In this document: positions 51,886 through 62,600 of the stretch, in pieces
Numbering within the stretch: position 1 is the stretch's first letter
Layout of the letters: each line of letters opens with the position of its first letter
Assembly: GCA_038501625.1 (NCBI GenBank)
Contig: JAZAYU010000173.1
Location: 124,001 to 188,000 of the forward strand
From: Corbicula japonica
Taxonomy: Eukaryota > Mollusca > Bivalvia > Venerida > Cyrenidae
Length of the DNA stretch: 64,000 nt
Reading direction: 5' to 3'
Notes under the pieces: generated by a model
The model's input: only the letters and a program-made list of their open reading frames with translations
Database searches by the model: none
Told to the model about the DNA's origin: nothing
Made by a program: the position numbers and the translations under genes

Positions 51886-51937
51886 CAGTGTGGCGTCCGT
51901 AAAATGTCTCCCCGTATATATAGCCAGTCCTGTTTTC
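51886..51937 (+). repeat. Family B fragment flanking the BEL element
   Basis: GTGTGGCGTCCGTAAAATGT, CTCCCCGTATATATAGCCAG and TCCTGTT correspond to the 68 bp tail of the first family B unit (about 4290-4335). Confidence 0.6.
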
Positions 51938-51978
51938 TGTAAAATAACCCATTACCGATGTCGTGCGGTGATATAAGG

Positions 51979-52505
51979 TGTAAGAAACGTATTAAGTGTT
52001 TCTAAATATTTATTATTTTGATGTATAAATGGTTATAAATTTAATATATTTTGTATATTTATTCTATTTATGAAAATTAATTCAGTGTAAAATTTACGCC
52101 AATTTTTTGACGTCTGCTTGGCGTCAATAGCCACGTGACGTTAAGCAGACGTCAACTTTAATATTGTTTTGTACTTACGTTTCCGCCCAAAAGGTTTAAG
52201 AGAATAACAGAAAAATCTGAGACTTGAAGAAAATAGACCAAATTCGGTAAACAAATTATTTATTTATTCATTATTAACAATTATTATTAAGTTAGTATTC
52301 ATAATAAAATTAGGAAATTAATTAAAATGCGTTAATATAAATATTTCTGACTGTAAATTGTAAGTCTTGATTAATATATGAGCCGTTGTGTTATGTTTCT
52401 ATAAGTTAATGAGTATGATGTTGTTTATATATGAATGTATGTTTTTGTATTTCTGATAATCTTAGATGAATGTTGTTTTGTATGAATGTTGTATTTTTAA
52501 TTACA
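51979..52505 (+). repeat. 5' LTR of the BEL element (right boundary provisional)
   Basis: Begins TGTAAGAAACG, identical to the sequence just after the polypurine tract at 56646. The proposed end TTACA at 52501-52505 makes a 5 bp inverted terminal pair with TGTAA. No clear primer binding site follows directly, so the end may lie up to about 50 bp further on. The LTR holds an inverted pair TGACGTCTGCTT (52108-52119) and AAGCAGACGTCA (52143-52154) around an E-box CACGTG (52132-52137). This is a plausible enhancer, since TGACGT is the half-site of CREB/ATF factors. Confidence 0.75.
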
Positions 52506-52660
52506 GAGAATCGCTATGAATAAATAATGTGTCAGCGCATCTCTCGTGGTTGAAGTTTTGTATTCCAAGTCCCAGAACAATTCTCGAATTTGTTCTATCG
52601 AATACAGCCGTCGATGAAGATCCACTGAAGAAGCAGTGACGAATTTCTTAAAATAAAGGT

Positions 52661-54300
52661 ATGGCAGAAACAGAAAATAAAACTTTTCAAGGGCTTAAGC
52701 GATCGAGGTCGGCGCATGGTGCGCCACTGACGAAACTATACAAGGAGATAGAACAATACATGATTTCTCATGAAAATGATGAATTTGTAGAGAGCTTGTA
52801 CGCAAAATTGTGTGAAAGATTTAACGTTTACAAGAACGTACACCTAGAGTGTCTTGACTTGTGTGAAGAGCGCACAGATCATGAAAACTTGGAACAAACA
52901 TACGAGCGTTGTCTTAATAATTTCAAAGAGTTCCAGGAAAGGTTCGAACAATGGAAATCTCCCAGCATATCAATTGTTGATGATGAACTTTGCAGTAATG
53001 CGTCATCAACCTGAATTTAGCGAGTTCCAAAGCTCAACGTCTGATTGCAGAACAGAAACTAAATTCTCTCAAGAAAAAACATGAACTTGAACGTGCGCGC
53101 AGAGAAATTGAAATTCAAGAGCGAGAACTGGAATATCAGTGTGAATTAGAACAAGCGCGACTTGAAGAGTCGGTGTGGCAAGAGGCCTTGGAGGAAGAAA
53201 CTGGTGATCACGTGCAAGATTCGTCATATGTTAAGCAGACGACAGTCACTTCCGGTCATGAACGGTCTGATAATAGCGCGAGAAGTACGCAAAATGACTG
53301 CGAGATTATAGATCCACCTAACAGCGCTCATTTGATAATGAAACAGTGCAATAATGCATCAGTGAATCAAAACGCGCATTCATCTGAGAAACGGCCGAGC
53401 GTTTCGAGAAATACAGACGACACTAGCATAGAATCAGCCTTTCAGTTTCTGGCAAATACGTTACAAGAAGGGTTCAACTTACCAAAGCCGGAGCTCCTGA
53501 GATTCAGCGGTTCAACATTGGAGTACTCCAAATTTGTGAATAACTTCGAAACAAACATTGAATACAGAGTTCGTGACGACAGATTACGACTTAGTTACTT
53601 GATACAGTACTGTGACGGAGAAGCAAAGAGTGCTATAGAAGACTGTGTATTGTTGAGTCCTAGTGAAGGTTATAAGCGGGCAAGAGACATTTTGTATTCA
53701 AGATACGGTAGGCCTTATAACATTGCTAGAAGTTATGTAGATAAACTTGTTAATGGGCATTCTATTAAGGCGTCCGATACCGATGGTCTGTCCGATTTAG
53801 CTCTAGAAATGAGAAAATGTGAAATTACTTTGTCCCAGTTAGGTTTTAACTCGGACATAAATAACACAGACAATTTACGTCGCATTGTAAGACGTTTACC
53901 TATGCACGTCCGTAGCAGGTGGGTAGATATTGCATACTCAATTTCTGAATCAGGTAGGGAACCAGTCTTTTCAGATCTGGTGAAATTCGTAGAGGAAAGG
54001 GCCCATGTCGCAACTTCACTGTATGGCCTTGACCTTGCAGATGAGAAAAGTTGTGGTGAGTCTGTTGAAGGTAGAGCTTTTAAGTCAAAACCAAATCATG
54101 CATATCCTAATAATAGTGTTACAAGTTTTGCTACAAACAGTGCAGTTAGCACTCCCATGTATAAGCCCCCACGCAAATGTTATTGTTGCTCAGGTAGTTG
54201 TGTAGATCTGGCTTCATGTACAAAGTTTACAGCCATGAATTTAAATGACAGGGAACAGTTTGTAAAAAGGAACAAACTATGTTTTAATTGTTTAAAGTAG
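52661..54300 (+). pseudogene. gag: BEL gag, frameshifted, zinc knuckle cut short
   Basis: Structural protein of the retrotransposon particle. The N-terminal frame (52661-53011) starts MAETENKTFQGLKRSRSA and is helical. A one-base shift between about 52999 and 53011 moves the reading into the frame that continues to 54300. Next comes a charged coiled coil (53020-53200, Lys/Glu/Arg-rich) and then the DUF1759-type capsid region (about 53475-54040), with LPKPELLRFSG, YLIQYCDGEAKSAIEDCVLL, GYKRARDILYSRYGRP and LPMHVRSRWVDIAYSISESG. At the C-terminus one zinc knuckle begins CYCCSGSC, with Cys where the family usually has His. The next reaches CFNC and is cut off by a TAG at 54298. The rest of the knuckle and the start of the protease are missing, consistent with a deletion at this point. 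Confidence 0.85.
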
Positions 54301-55246
54301 ATTTGCACGTGCAACCGGCGTCAGGCGGAAACCACGTTACGTTAAGAAAAGTTTGGTCAGTCAAATCTCTTCCGGTATCTACTAGATCTGCGGCTAGAAA
54401 TGCCGACATCAGAAACATATCATACTTATCCAAGATAGACATTCCCGAAATAGACTCTGGCTCTGTGATGCTCCTTATAGGAACAGATGACCGGAAGCAC
54501 ATATACCCTTAGAAGTGCGTTCAGGCCGCCATGATCAACCATACGCTATTAGAACTCAGCTAGGCTGGGCAGTGCGCGGACCTGTTACAGACTCTTCAAC
54601 ACAGAAATCGGCTAATGTTAATTTTTTGCAGTCAGCCGGCATATTGTTGCAAAAACAACTAGAGAAAATGAGGACTACTGACTTCGCTGTCAAAGTGAAA
54701 GTAGAAAGAAATTCGATGTCTTTAGGAGACAAAAAGGCCTTAAAAACTATGGACACTTCGTTAAAATATGAATACGGACATTACAAACTTAGACTACCAA
54801 GGCGTGACGAAAAAGAAATAATGCCTAGTAACTTGACTCTTGCGCATGATTATTTGAAGAATTTGGCACGAGATCACGAGCTAGATAAAATGTACAGTGC
54901 AACGATTACTGACTGTATCCAGAAAGATCATGCACAGGAAGTTGCAAACATTGAGTCTCGCAGTAAAGACCAATTTCGATATGTTGATACTTCTTCCAAT
55001 CCGGCAGATGTAGCTCCTAGAGGAATGAACGCAAACGACTTAGAAACAATGAAATTATGGATGCATGGACCAGAGTTCCTTCAGAAAGATGAAAGCCACT
55101 GGCCAAGTCAACAAATACAATTTCAAGTAGACGAAGATGACAATGAGGTGAAGAAAGAAGTTGCTGTCAACACAACTGTTTCAGAAATGGAATCCCTTCA
55201 TGTCGGAAAAGAGAATGTACTTTCACTTTCGCGTGAGAAATACTGA
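54301..55246 (+). pseudogene. pol: BEL pol remnant: protease-region tail joined to RNase H tail, RT deleted
   Basis: Reading frame 54288-54487 carries the end of the DUF1758 protease-like region (KVWSVKSLPVSTRSA, LSKIDIPEIDSGSVMLLIGTD). A one-base loss near 54488 shifts to the frame PEAHIPLEVRSGRHDQPYAI, TQLGWAVRGPV. The linker before RT follows (54600-54945), ending with the CIQKDHAQEV block that in intact elements stands at the entrance to RT. The next residues, SRSKDQFRYVDTSSNPADVA, belong to the RNase H C-terminal end, followed by GMNANDLETMKLWMHGPEFL. So the RT domain with its YVDD-type site and most of RNase H are absent, as is the protease Asp motif. The frame stops at TGA 55244-55246, inside the integrase zinc region, where the family has Trp. 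Confidence 0.85.
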
Positions 55247-56296
55247 ATTCTGCACGGACCAAGCGCTGTTAAGCATATCGTGAGAAGTTGTATCGTATGC
55301 AGACGACAACACACCCCATTATTGACTCAACAGATGGCGCCATTGCTTGATGAGCAATTGACACCGGATATGCCGCCATTTTCAAATATTGGAATTGATT
55401 ATTTTGGACCGTTCATCGTGAAAACATCTCGTGCACGAGAAAAGCGTTATGGTTGCATTTTTACGTGTTTGACGTCACGCGCGGTTCATTGTGAAATTAC
55501 CCACAGTCTGTCCACTGATTCTTTCATATCTGCATTTAAACGCTTTCAAAGTCGACGTGGACGCCCGCAGCAAGTGTTCAGTGACAACGGAACCAATCTC
55601 GATCGAGGTGAAACTGAACTAAGAACATCGCTGCAGCTATGGAACCAGTCCAAACTCAATAGATACTTTACCCAGAATGACATTGAATGGCATTTCAATC
55701 CTCCAAATGCAAGCCATATGGGAGGAGCATGGGAACGTTTGATTCGTTCAGCCAGAGTTATATTGAAATCTCTCGTCAGAGAACAAATACTTAACGACGA
55801 GCAGTTACTAACATTGATGGCTGAAGCTGAGAAAATTCTGAATGATATACCTTTGACACCTGTAAGCAGTGATCCCAGAGATCCACCGACATTAACCCCG
55901 AACATGCTACTGTTGATGAAATCTAACCGGTGTTTACCTGTTGGTACCTTCAAAAAGCAAGATATTTACGAAAAACGGTGGTGGAGACAAATCCAATATT
56001 TAGCTGATGTATTCTGGAGACGATGGTTGAGAGAATACTTACCACTACTTCAGAAACGCCAAAAATTGCAACGTAAAACTGTAAACATAAAGAAAGACGA
56101 CGTTGTTCTTGTTGCAGTTGACAATGTTCCCAGAGGACAGTGGCCTTTAGCCCGAGTTGTCGCCGTGAACCTCGGTAGAGATGGTCTTGTAAGAAACTGT
56201 GTGATCAGAACTAAATCAGGTCAATTAAGTAGGCCAATAAGTAAACTGTGTTTACTTGAAAGTTCAGCTTACTTCAAATATAACACTGTGTTGTAA
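55247..56296 (+). pseudogene. BEL integrase, catalytic core intact, entry disrupted
   Basis: Joins retrotransposon cDNA to the host chromosome in the nucleus. It follows in frame directly after the TGA at 55244. Zinc region: HVGKEN lies before the stop, with Asn at the position where intact members have the second His; CIVC lies at 55289-55300. Catalytic core: Asp in GIDYFGPF (55397-55399), Asp in FSDNGTN (55583-55585) and Glu in GGAWERL (55733-55735), a complete D,D,E triad. The C-terminal region has YLADVFWRRWLREYLP, RGQWPLARVVAV and the BEL-typical end PISKLCLLE. There is no ATG near the start; this part was made as a polyprotein. The length matches a full core and C-terminal domain. Only the zinc-binding N-terminus is damaged. 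Confidence 0.88.
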
Positions 56297-56639
56297 GAAT
56301 AACAAATGAATTTAAAATCATTCATGTTCATTGTTTAAATTGAAATTGTGATAACTGTTAAATTGTTGTAGTATGTGTTTTTCTAAAATTATTATGCATA
56401 GAAAAACTGTAAGAATAATTAATAATTTGTATTTGAACCTACTTGGTTTCGTTTAGAAAAGTACTCTTTGTACTTCATTGAACATTGTTTATGTTAGAAA
56501 CAATAATTGAACTTAAATTTTATCGGAGTACAACTTAGAATTTAATGTAACTTAATAATTTGAGTGTAACTGATACATAGAGTGCATATTACAAAACGAT
56601 GTATATATATGTATTATGAAATTTATGTAATTTCATGGT
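56297..56639. other. BEL 3' untranslated region
   Basis: AT-rich, no env-like frame. It connects the integrase stop with the polypurine tract. Confidence 0.7.
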
Positions 56640-56645
56640 GGGGAG
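56640..56645 (+). promoter_or_regulatory. Polypurine tract for plus-strand priming
   Basis: GGGGAG directly precedes the TGTAAG start of the 3' LTR, the expected place for the plus-strand primer. Confidence 0.75.
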
Positions 56646-56714
56646 TGTAAGAAACGTATTAAGTGTTTCTAAATATTTATTAATTTGATGTATAAATGGT
56701 TATAAATTTAATAT
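56646..56714 (+). repeat. 3' LTR, left piece
   Basis: Matches 51979-52047 with one difference (TTATTA versus TTATTT context near 56682), then breaks off at TTAATAT where the insertion begins. Confidence 0.9.
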
Positions 56715-56723
56715 CGAGCTCTA

Positions 56724-56748
56724 GCTCGGGTCGCGAAGCGACCCGAGC
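56724..56748. other. Perfect hairpin at the left end of the insertion
   Basis: An 11 bp stem GCTCGGGTCGC and its complement around the loop GAA. Very GC-rich in AT-rich surroundings, and overlapping the left inverted end by three bases. Confidence 0.9.
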
Positions 56749-56799
56749 GTTAAGCTCGTCTTAAGGTCGCAGGAATGCCCATTCACTAAGGAGAAAAAA

Positions 56800-57460
56800 A
56801 CGATGGTTTCCGGTTGTGCGCTGGCTTCCGGTTGTGCACAGCATAAGGAAATGTAAACACGGGAAAAAACCTGACCGGTAAAAACTTACGGCAAAGTATT
56901 GTTTTTACAAATTTTGTTATTGGCTTTATTTTTATAAATTGCTATTGGCAAAATATCTTTAAAAATTAAAACGTATTATTCGGTAGCATTGTTATCGGAC
57001 TAGCATTTTGGAAAGCTAAAAAACTAAATCGTCTGTTTAGAGAGTAGGTTGTCGTTCGTTGTAACCAATAGCAATACTAGCAATCGGCCATTTTGAGAAA
57101 TTAGACTGAAGAAGTCAAGTTGAAAACTACTGAATGTTAGCTTGTCAGTGGATTATTAGGCCTTTAAATTCAAAGAAGCATAAGGCCCATCGACGGAACA
57201 ATTAGATGCATGGAGTTTTTCTTGAAAACAAGATGTAAGGCTGGTGAGAACCAACTTTTATGTGAAGTTGAATTGTGAACTGGACCTCGCGGCTCGCAAT
57301 ATTCAGTCACATTGTGAGACACACTGAGCTTAGCATAGACCAGCGCCACAATTCAGTTTTGTATAAGAGTTTTTTGTCTCTGGTCATGTTCGTCATTCAG
57401 ACATGTATACAGCTCATGGCAGTCAACGATATTGTTTGTGAGAGTACTGAACACGAGGTA
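56800..57460 (+). promoter_or_regulatory. Promoter/first-exon-like segment (tentative)
   Basis: Contains two close copies of TTCCGGTTGTGC (56803-56834; CTTCCGGT is an ETS-type site), a GGCCATTTTGAG matching the YY1 consensus (about 57087), several CCAAT/ATTGG motifs, ATG codons near 57210, and good splice-donor matches (GAG-GTATGA at about 57457, CTG-GTGAGA at about 57242). The open frame 57275-57463 has no recognisable domain. It could be the 5' end of a host gene carried by the insertion. No downstream exon was recognised. Confidence 0.3.
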
Positions 57461-58767
57461 TGAGATTTCTTTTATTTATTCTTATAAAACACATGGCACA
57501 AGAGCAAATCTACACCACAGGGGCGTTGAAGACTGACTCTGTTTTCTAAAAAAAAAAAGAAACTGGCCGCCGCCCCTCCCCCCTAAAAAATGAGGGTCTA
57601 CACTGGGTCTACACTGCATAAACATGTTTATTGTTTTGGTTGATAGATTGGGATCGTTATCAGTCTATTCACACCAAATTTATGATCAAATACCATGGAA
57701 TTGGTATATGGATTACAGTCAATAGGCCACAAACAAGTCAATCGAGCCACACTTTATTTTGAAAATGCTCAAATAGGCCTCAAAAATAGGCCACATTTTT
57801 ATTTTATTAATAAAGTTTTTAGTATCATTGTGTTAATATGTTCTATGTCATATTATGATGTTTTATAAAATATTTTTCATGAACAAGTTGCTTCATAGAT
57901 TGGACATTTTGTACAAAGCAACATGTACTTTTTCCGGATTTTTGTCCAAGACTATCATGACTAAAAAGGTGGGAAAACAATAAAAAAATGTTGCAACAAA
58001 ACAAAAGACATCATTTATATGTCAATATGTTCTTTTGATCAATGACCTTAGTCTACAAAAGTCACTCTGTCTACACTAGCACAGAATCAAATATTGATGG
58101 TTGCAACATAAGCTGTGTATTTTGCATTGTCCAACATGGAATTGGTTTAGAAATAAATTTATTTATTTATTAAATATGACACCTTTGATTGCATTAGCAC
58201 CTCTGACTTTTACTGCAAGTGTTGTAAATTGTGATCTTATATAACAGTGTGACACCCAGACAAAACTGATTGAATCAACACCTTGGGTAGGTGTAGAGAA
58301 GAGATTATGACTGTAACATAAATTACTTTACTTTATGATGACAGTCCAATTTTTTAAGGAAAATGACAATCAGATGATGTTTTAATTTGTTCTTGGGTTT
58401 CATGATGACAAGCACAATTTTAGATATCAATTAAGCAATGAAACTATTTTTTAAAAGCTTGTGTAAATATAAAACAAAACTAACTCTTTACAGTTATTGC
58501 CATATACAATAGACTTACAAGTACTGCCTGAATTGACTTGTGGCCTATTTGACATGGTACCTCCAGAAACAATTTATGTTTTTTTTATATTTTGGCCAAA
58601 TACATGACAGATTGTCCTAAATGTATGAAATTTCAGGTTTTATTTATTGTATAGACATAATTTTCTCAAAGTAACTACTGAGTATTACCTTTTTAATTTT
58701 AATATACAGTACTGTAGTAGGAGATTTTAAATAAAAGAGAAATTTACCCTGTTACTCTACAGACATG
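57461..58767. other. Unrecognised interior of the insertion
   Basis: AT-rich, with an A-run and a C-rich patch near 57550-57585. No coding frame. Would fit intron sequence if the preceding segment is an exon. Confidence 0.5.
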
Positions 58768-58953
58768 CCTTTTTACCAGTGTGAGACCGGTGTAGATCCA
58801 GATTAGCTGGCACATCTAATCAGGATCTGCACTGTTCACTTTTTGGTCAGAAATAACCTAATGATTTAAACAAGTGAACATTGCAGATCCTGATCAGACA
58901 TCATGGATGTGCTGGCTGATCTGAATCTACACAGTTTTTCCATGTCATAAAGG
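58768..58953. mobile_element. Palindromic MITE, 186 bp
   Basis: The left arm CCTTTTTACCAG, GGTGTAGATCCAGATTAGC and CAGGATCTGCACTGTTCAC is mirrored by GTGAACATTGCAGATCCTG, GCTGGCTGATCTGAATCTAC and CATGTCATAAAGG. The arms are imperfect. GTGTAGATC plus CAGGATCTGCA foldbacks are, to my knowledge, common in bivalve genomes. Confidence 0.8.
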
Positions 58954-59561
58954 GGTTTACATGGAGGAAAGGGTTAATCTCCAATATATTATCATCAGTT
59001 GGGACCAAAAAGTTTGACCAGAAAGCAGAATACATGTGTACCAAGAATAGCATCAAATATCAAGTTAATGCTCATTTTGGGAATTAAAAGTGTTCTATTA
59101 TTACCATATTTTCTGTCATGTGCACATTTCAACATGATTTCATAATCAAAATATGTATGTGAGGTACATGTGTAATCAAATACACTATTTACAAGGTGTC
59201 TGTTTTATTTTTACAAATTTTGTTAAATATTCATGGTGTCACTAAATTTGCTCAGCATCAAAAAGTTGTGTTTTAGAAAATAAAAAAATCAGAGCTTTCA
59301 TAATCATTTAAATTGTTGAAAAAAAGTAAATTGCTGTGAAGAGGAAGAGAAACATTTCTTGCCATGTCAGTGGGTTTTTGGCCTCTTTAAATACATGAAA
59401 AAATCTGAATATACCGGTATTTGGATCTGCTTAAGCTGGACTTTAACACAAAAAACTGGAAATTGCACTCATAATAAAAACAATGATTTTTTAGCTCGAC
59501 TATTCGAAGAATATGTCGAGCTATTGTACTCACTTGGGCGTCGGCGTCGGCGTCCCGCTTT

Positions 59562-60558
59562 GGTTAAAGTTTACGTGCAACCTACCTATATCTTAAAAAC
59601 TACTATAGCTACAGCTTTTAAACTTGGCACACTTGTTCGTCATCATGTCCCGAGTGTGTATGCCAAGAACCATAACTCTAACTTTCATTTTGATCAAATT
59701 ATGGCCCTTTTTCGACTTAGAATTTCAGGTTAAAGTTTGCGAGCAAGCTACTGTACAAACTCATAACTTCAATACTACTTAAACTACAGCTTTAAAACTT
59801 GGCACACTTGTTCATCATCATGTCCCGAGTGTGTATACCAAGAACCATAACTCTGACTTTCATTTTGATCAAATTATGGCCCTTTTTTGACTTAGAATTT
59901 CAGGTTAAAGTTTGCGTGCAAGCTACTATACAAACTAATAACTTCAATACTACTTATACTACAGCTTTGAAACTTTCAACACTTGTTCATCATCATATTT
60001 GAAGTTTGTATGCCAAGAACCATAACTCTAACTTCCATTTTGTTCAAATTATGGCCCTTTTTCTACTTAGAATTTCAGGTTAAAGTTTGCGTGCAAGCTA
60101 GTTACTTTCATACTTCTTGTACTACAGCTTTGAAACTTAAGACACTTGTTTACCATCATGACCCTGACTATTTCTACCAAGAACCATAACTCTTTCTTTC
60201 ATTTTTAATCAAATTATGGCCCTTTTTCAATTTAGAATTTCAGGTTAAAGTTTGCGTGCAAGCTAGTTACTTTCATACTTCTTGTACTATAGCTTTGAGA
60301 CTTAAGACACTTGTTTACCATCATGACCCTGACTATGTATGCCAAGAACCATAACTCTTTCTTTCATTTTTAATCAAATTAAGGCCCTTTTTCGACTTAG
60401 AATTTCAGGTTAAAGTTTGCGTGCAAGCTAGTAACTTTCATACTTCTTGTACTATAGCTTTGAAACTTATTCACCATCATGACCCTGACTATGTATGCCA
60501 AGAACCATAACTCTTTGATTTTTTTCAAATTACTGCCCTTTTTAGACTTAAAAATTAA
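59562..60558 (+). repeat. Tandem array, six units of 165-176 bp
   Basis: Units start with GGTTAAAGTTTGCGTGCAAG or a variant at 59562, 59728, 59904, 60078, 60243 and 60408. Each contains GAAACTT, ACACTTGTT, CATCATG, CCAAGAACCATAACTCT, CAAATTATGGCCC and ACTTAGAATTTCA. The last unit fades near 60558. Open frames over the units (59359-60189) are chance readings. Core array of the pearl-like element. Confidence 0.92.
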
Positions 60559-60814
60559 GGTTTAAAACTTTGTATACCTTTATTTTATCTTATATCGGGT
60601 TTATTTTCAAAGGCCCATAACTCATCCTTGCTTTTTTATATTTGATTTTTGCCCCTTTTCACTTGAAATTAGAATTAAGACTTATACATAATTGTTTAAG
60701 TTTCAATGTTAGTGTTTTTCATATGTAATGCTATATAAAAGGTGTAAAACAGATGTCCTTAACATACTTTGGTTGAAAGTGTTGAGTAATTGTGGGGTGG
60801 GTGGGTGCATAGAC

Positions 60815-60902
60815 TATACTATACCATACCATACCATACCATACCATACCATACCATACCATACCATACCATACCATACCACTGTACTGTACTGTACTGT
60901 AC
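60815..60902 (+). repeat. (CCATA)n and (CTGTA)n pentanucleotide microsatellites
   Basis: About twelve ACCAT units to 60880, followed by four CTGTA units. Confidence 0.95.
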
Positions 60903-61489
60903 CACCACCACCTCCACATACCAACACCACCACCAACAACAACACCAACAACAACAACACCAACAAAACCACCACCACCAACAACAACACCAACAACAAC
61001 AACACCACCACCACTAACAACAACACCACCACCACCAACAACACCATCACCACCACCAACAACACCACCACCACCAACAACACCACCACCATTAACAACA
61101 CCAACACCACAACCACCAACAACTACAGCACCACCATTAACAACAACACCGCCACCACCAACAACAACACCAACAACAACACCAACAACAATATCAACAC
61201 CACCAACAACAACAACACAAACAACAACACCACCACCACCAACAACAACAACAACACCACTAACAACAACAACACCATCACCACCACCAACAACACCACC
61301 ACCAACAACAACACCACCACCACCAACAACACCACCACCATTAACAACACCAACACCACAACCACCAACAACTACAGCACCACCATTAACAACAACACCA
61401 CCACCACCAACAACAACAACAACACCAACAACAACACCAACAACAATATCAACACCACCAACAACAACAACACAAACACAAACAACAAC

Positions 61490-61520
<31 letters not shown>

Positions 61521-62286
61521 CTAACAACAACAACAACACCATCACCACCAACAACAACACCACCACCAACAACAACACCACCACCATTAATAACAACACC
61601 ACCAACAACAACACAACCTCCAACAACAACAACACCAACACAAACAACAACACCACCACCACCAACAACAACAACACCACTAACAACAACAACAACAACA
61701 CCATCACCACCACCAACAACAACAACACCAACAACAACACCACCACCATTAATAACAACACCACCAACAACAACACAACCTCCAACAACAACACCGACAC
61801 AAACAACTACACCACCATCACCAACAACAACACCACCAACAACAACACCATCAACAACAACAACACCAACAACAGCAACACCACCACCACCAACACCACC
61901 ACCACCAACAACAACAACAACAACATCATCATCACCACCACCAACAACAACAACACCACTACCAACAACAACACCACCACCACCACTAACAACACCACCA
62001 ACAACAACATCAACACCACCAGCACCAACAACAACACCACCACCACCAGCAACACCAACACCACCACCAACAACAACACCAACAACATCAACACCAACAA
62101 CAACATCAACACCACCACCAACAACAGCAACAACAACAACACCAACAACCAACACCACCACCACCAGCAACAACACTACCACCACCACCAACAACAACAC
62201 CAACAATGCCAACACCACCAACAACAACACCAACAACAGCAACAACACCACCAACAACAACAACAACACACCACCAACAACAGCAA
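60903..62286 (+). repeat. 1.4 kb (ACC/AAC)n compound microsatellite
   Basis: A trinucleotide tract of mixed ACC and AAC units with rare ATC, ACT, AGC and AAT changes. The plus strand has almost no G. Long frames of Asn/Thr (plus, to 62350) and Val/Gly (minus) are a result of the triplet period and not genes. Larger internal duplications are visible: the 61080-61170 block recurs near 61320-61410, and the block near 61560 recurs near 61740. Confidence 0.95.
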
Positions 62287-62600
62287 CCAGCATACTATAC
62301 TGTACTTCACCACGCCACACCACTATAGGTGGGCAAAGATAGTGGGTTGATGGGTGTGGGATCAGGGGTTTATGGGCTGGGTTGTGTAAACCCTAAAAAA
62401 ATCTACAAGAATAAATTAAGTGTAATTTATTGATTTCCTAACTTGGATTAAGAAACTTTTGTTCATGTGTGTTTGTTGGTGGTGTCATAAACTCCTGAAT
62501 CACTCCCCAGTTTAAATGAAGCCCAGTTACAATGTGCTTAATAATTCTGACTTTTCGAATAGTCGAGCGTGCAGTCGTTTCCGACTGGCTCTTGTTCTTT

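Larger units (their letters stand above)
59491..62600 (+). mobile_element. Pearl/HINE-like non-autonomous Helentron derivative, 3.1 kb
   Basis: The left end TTAGCTCGACTATTCGAAGA carries the subterminal repeat GCTCGACTATTCGAA (59494-59508). The exact inverse TTCGAATAGTCGAGC lies at 62554-62568. It is followed at once by a hairpin: CAGTCG-TTTC-CGACTG (62572-62587), extended by GAGC/GCTC. Between them stand a six-unit tandem array and then a microsatellite. Paired subterminal inverted repeats, tandem core units, a microsatellite and a 3' hairpin are the plan of bivalve pearl elements and of Helitron-associated interspersed elements. No Rep/helicase is encoded, so mobility would depend on a Helentron elsewhere. 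Confidence 0.8.

Noticed and set aside
59359..60189. Open frames over the tandem array
   Set aside because: They follow the repeat period, break between units and show no conserved protein.
60728..62350. 540-codon Asn/Thr-rich open frame, and a 530-codon Val/Gly frame on the other strand
   Set aside because: Both result from a triplet microsatellite that lacks stop codons in several frames. No domain, signal or normal codon use.
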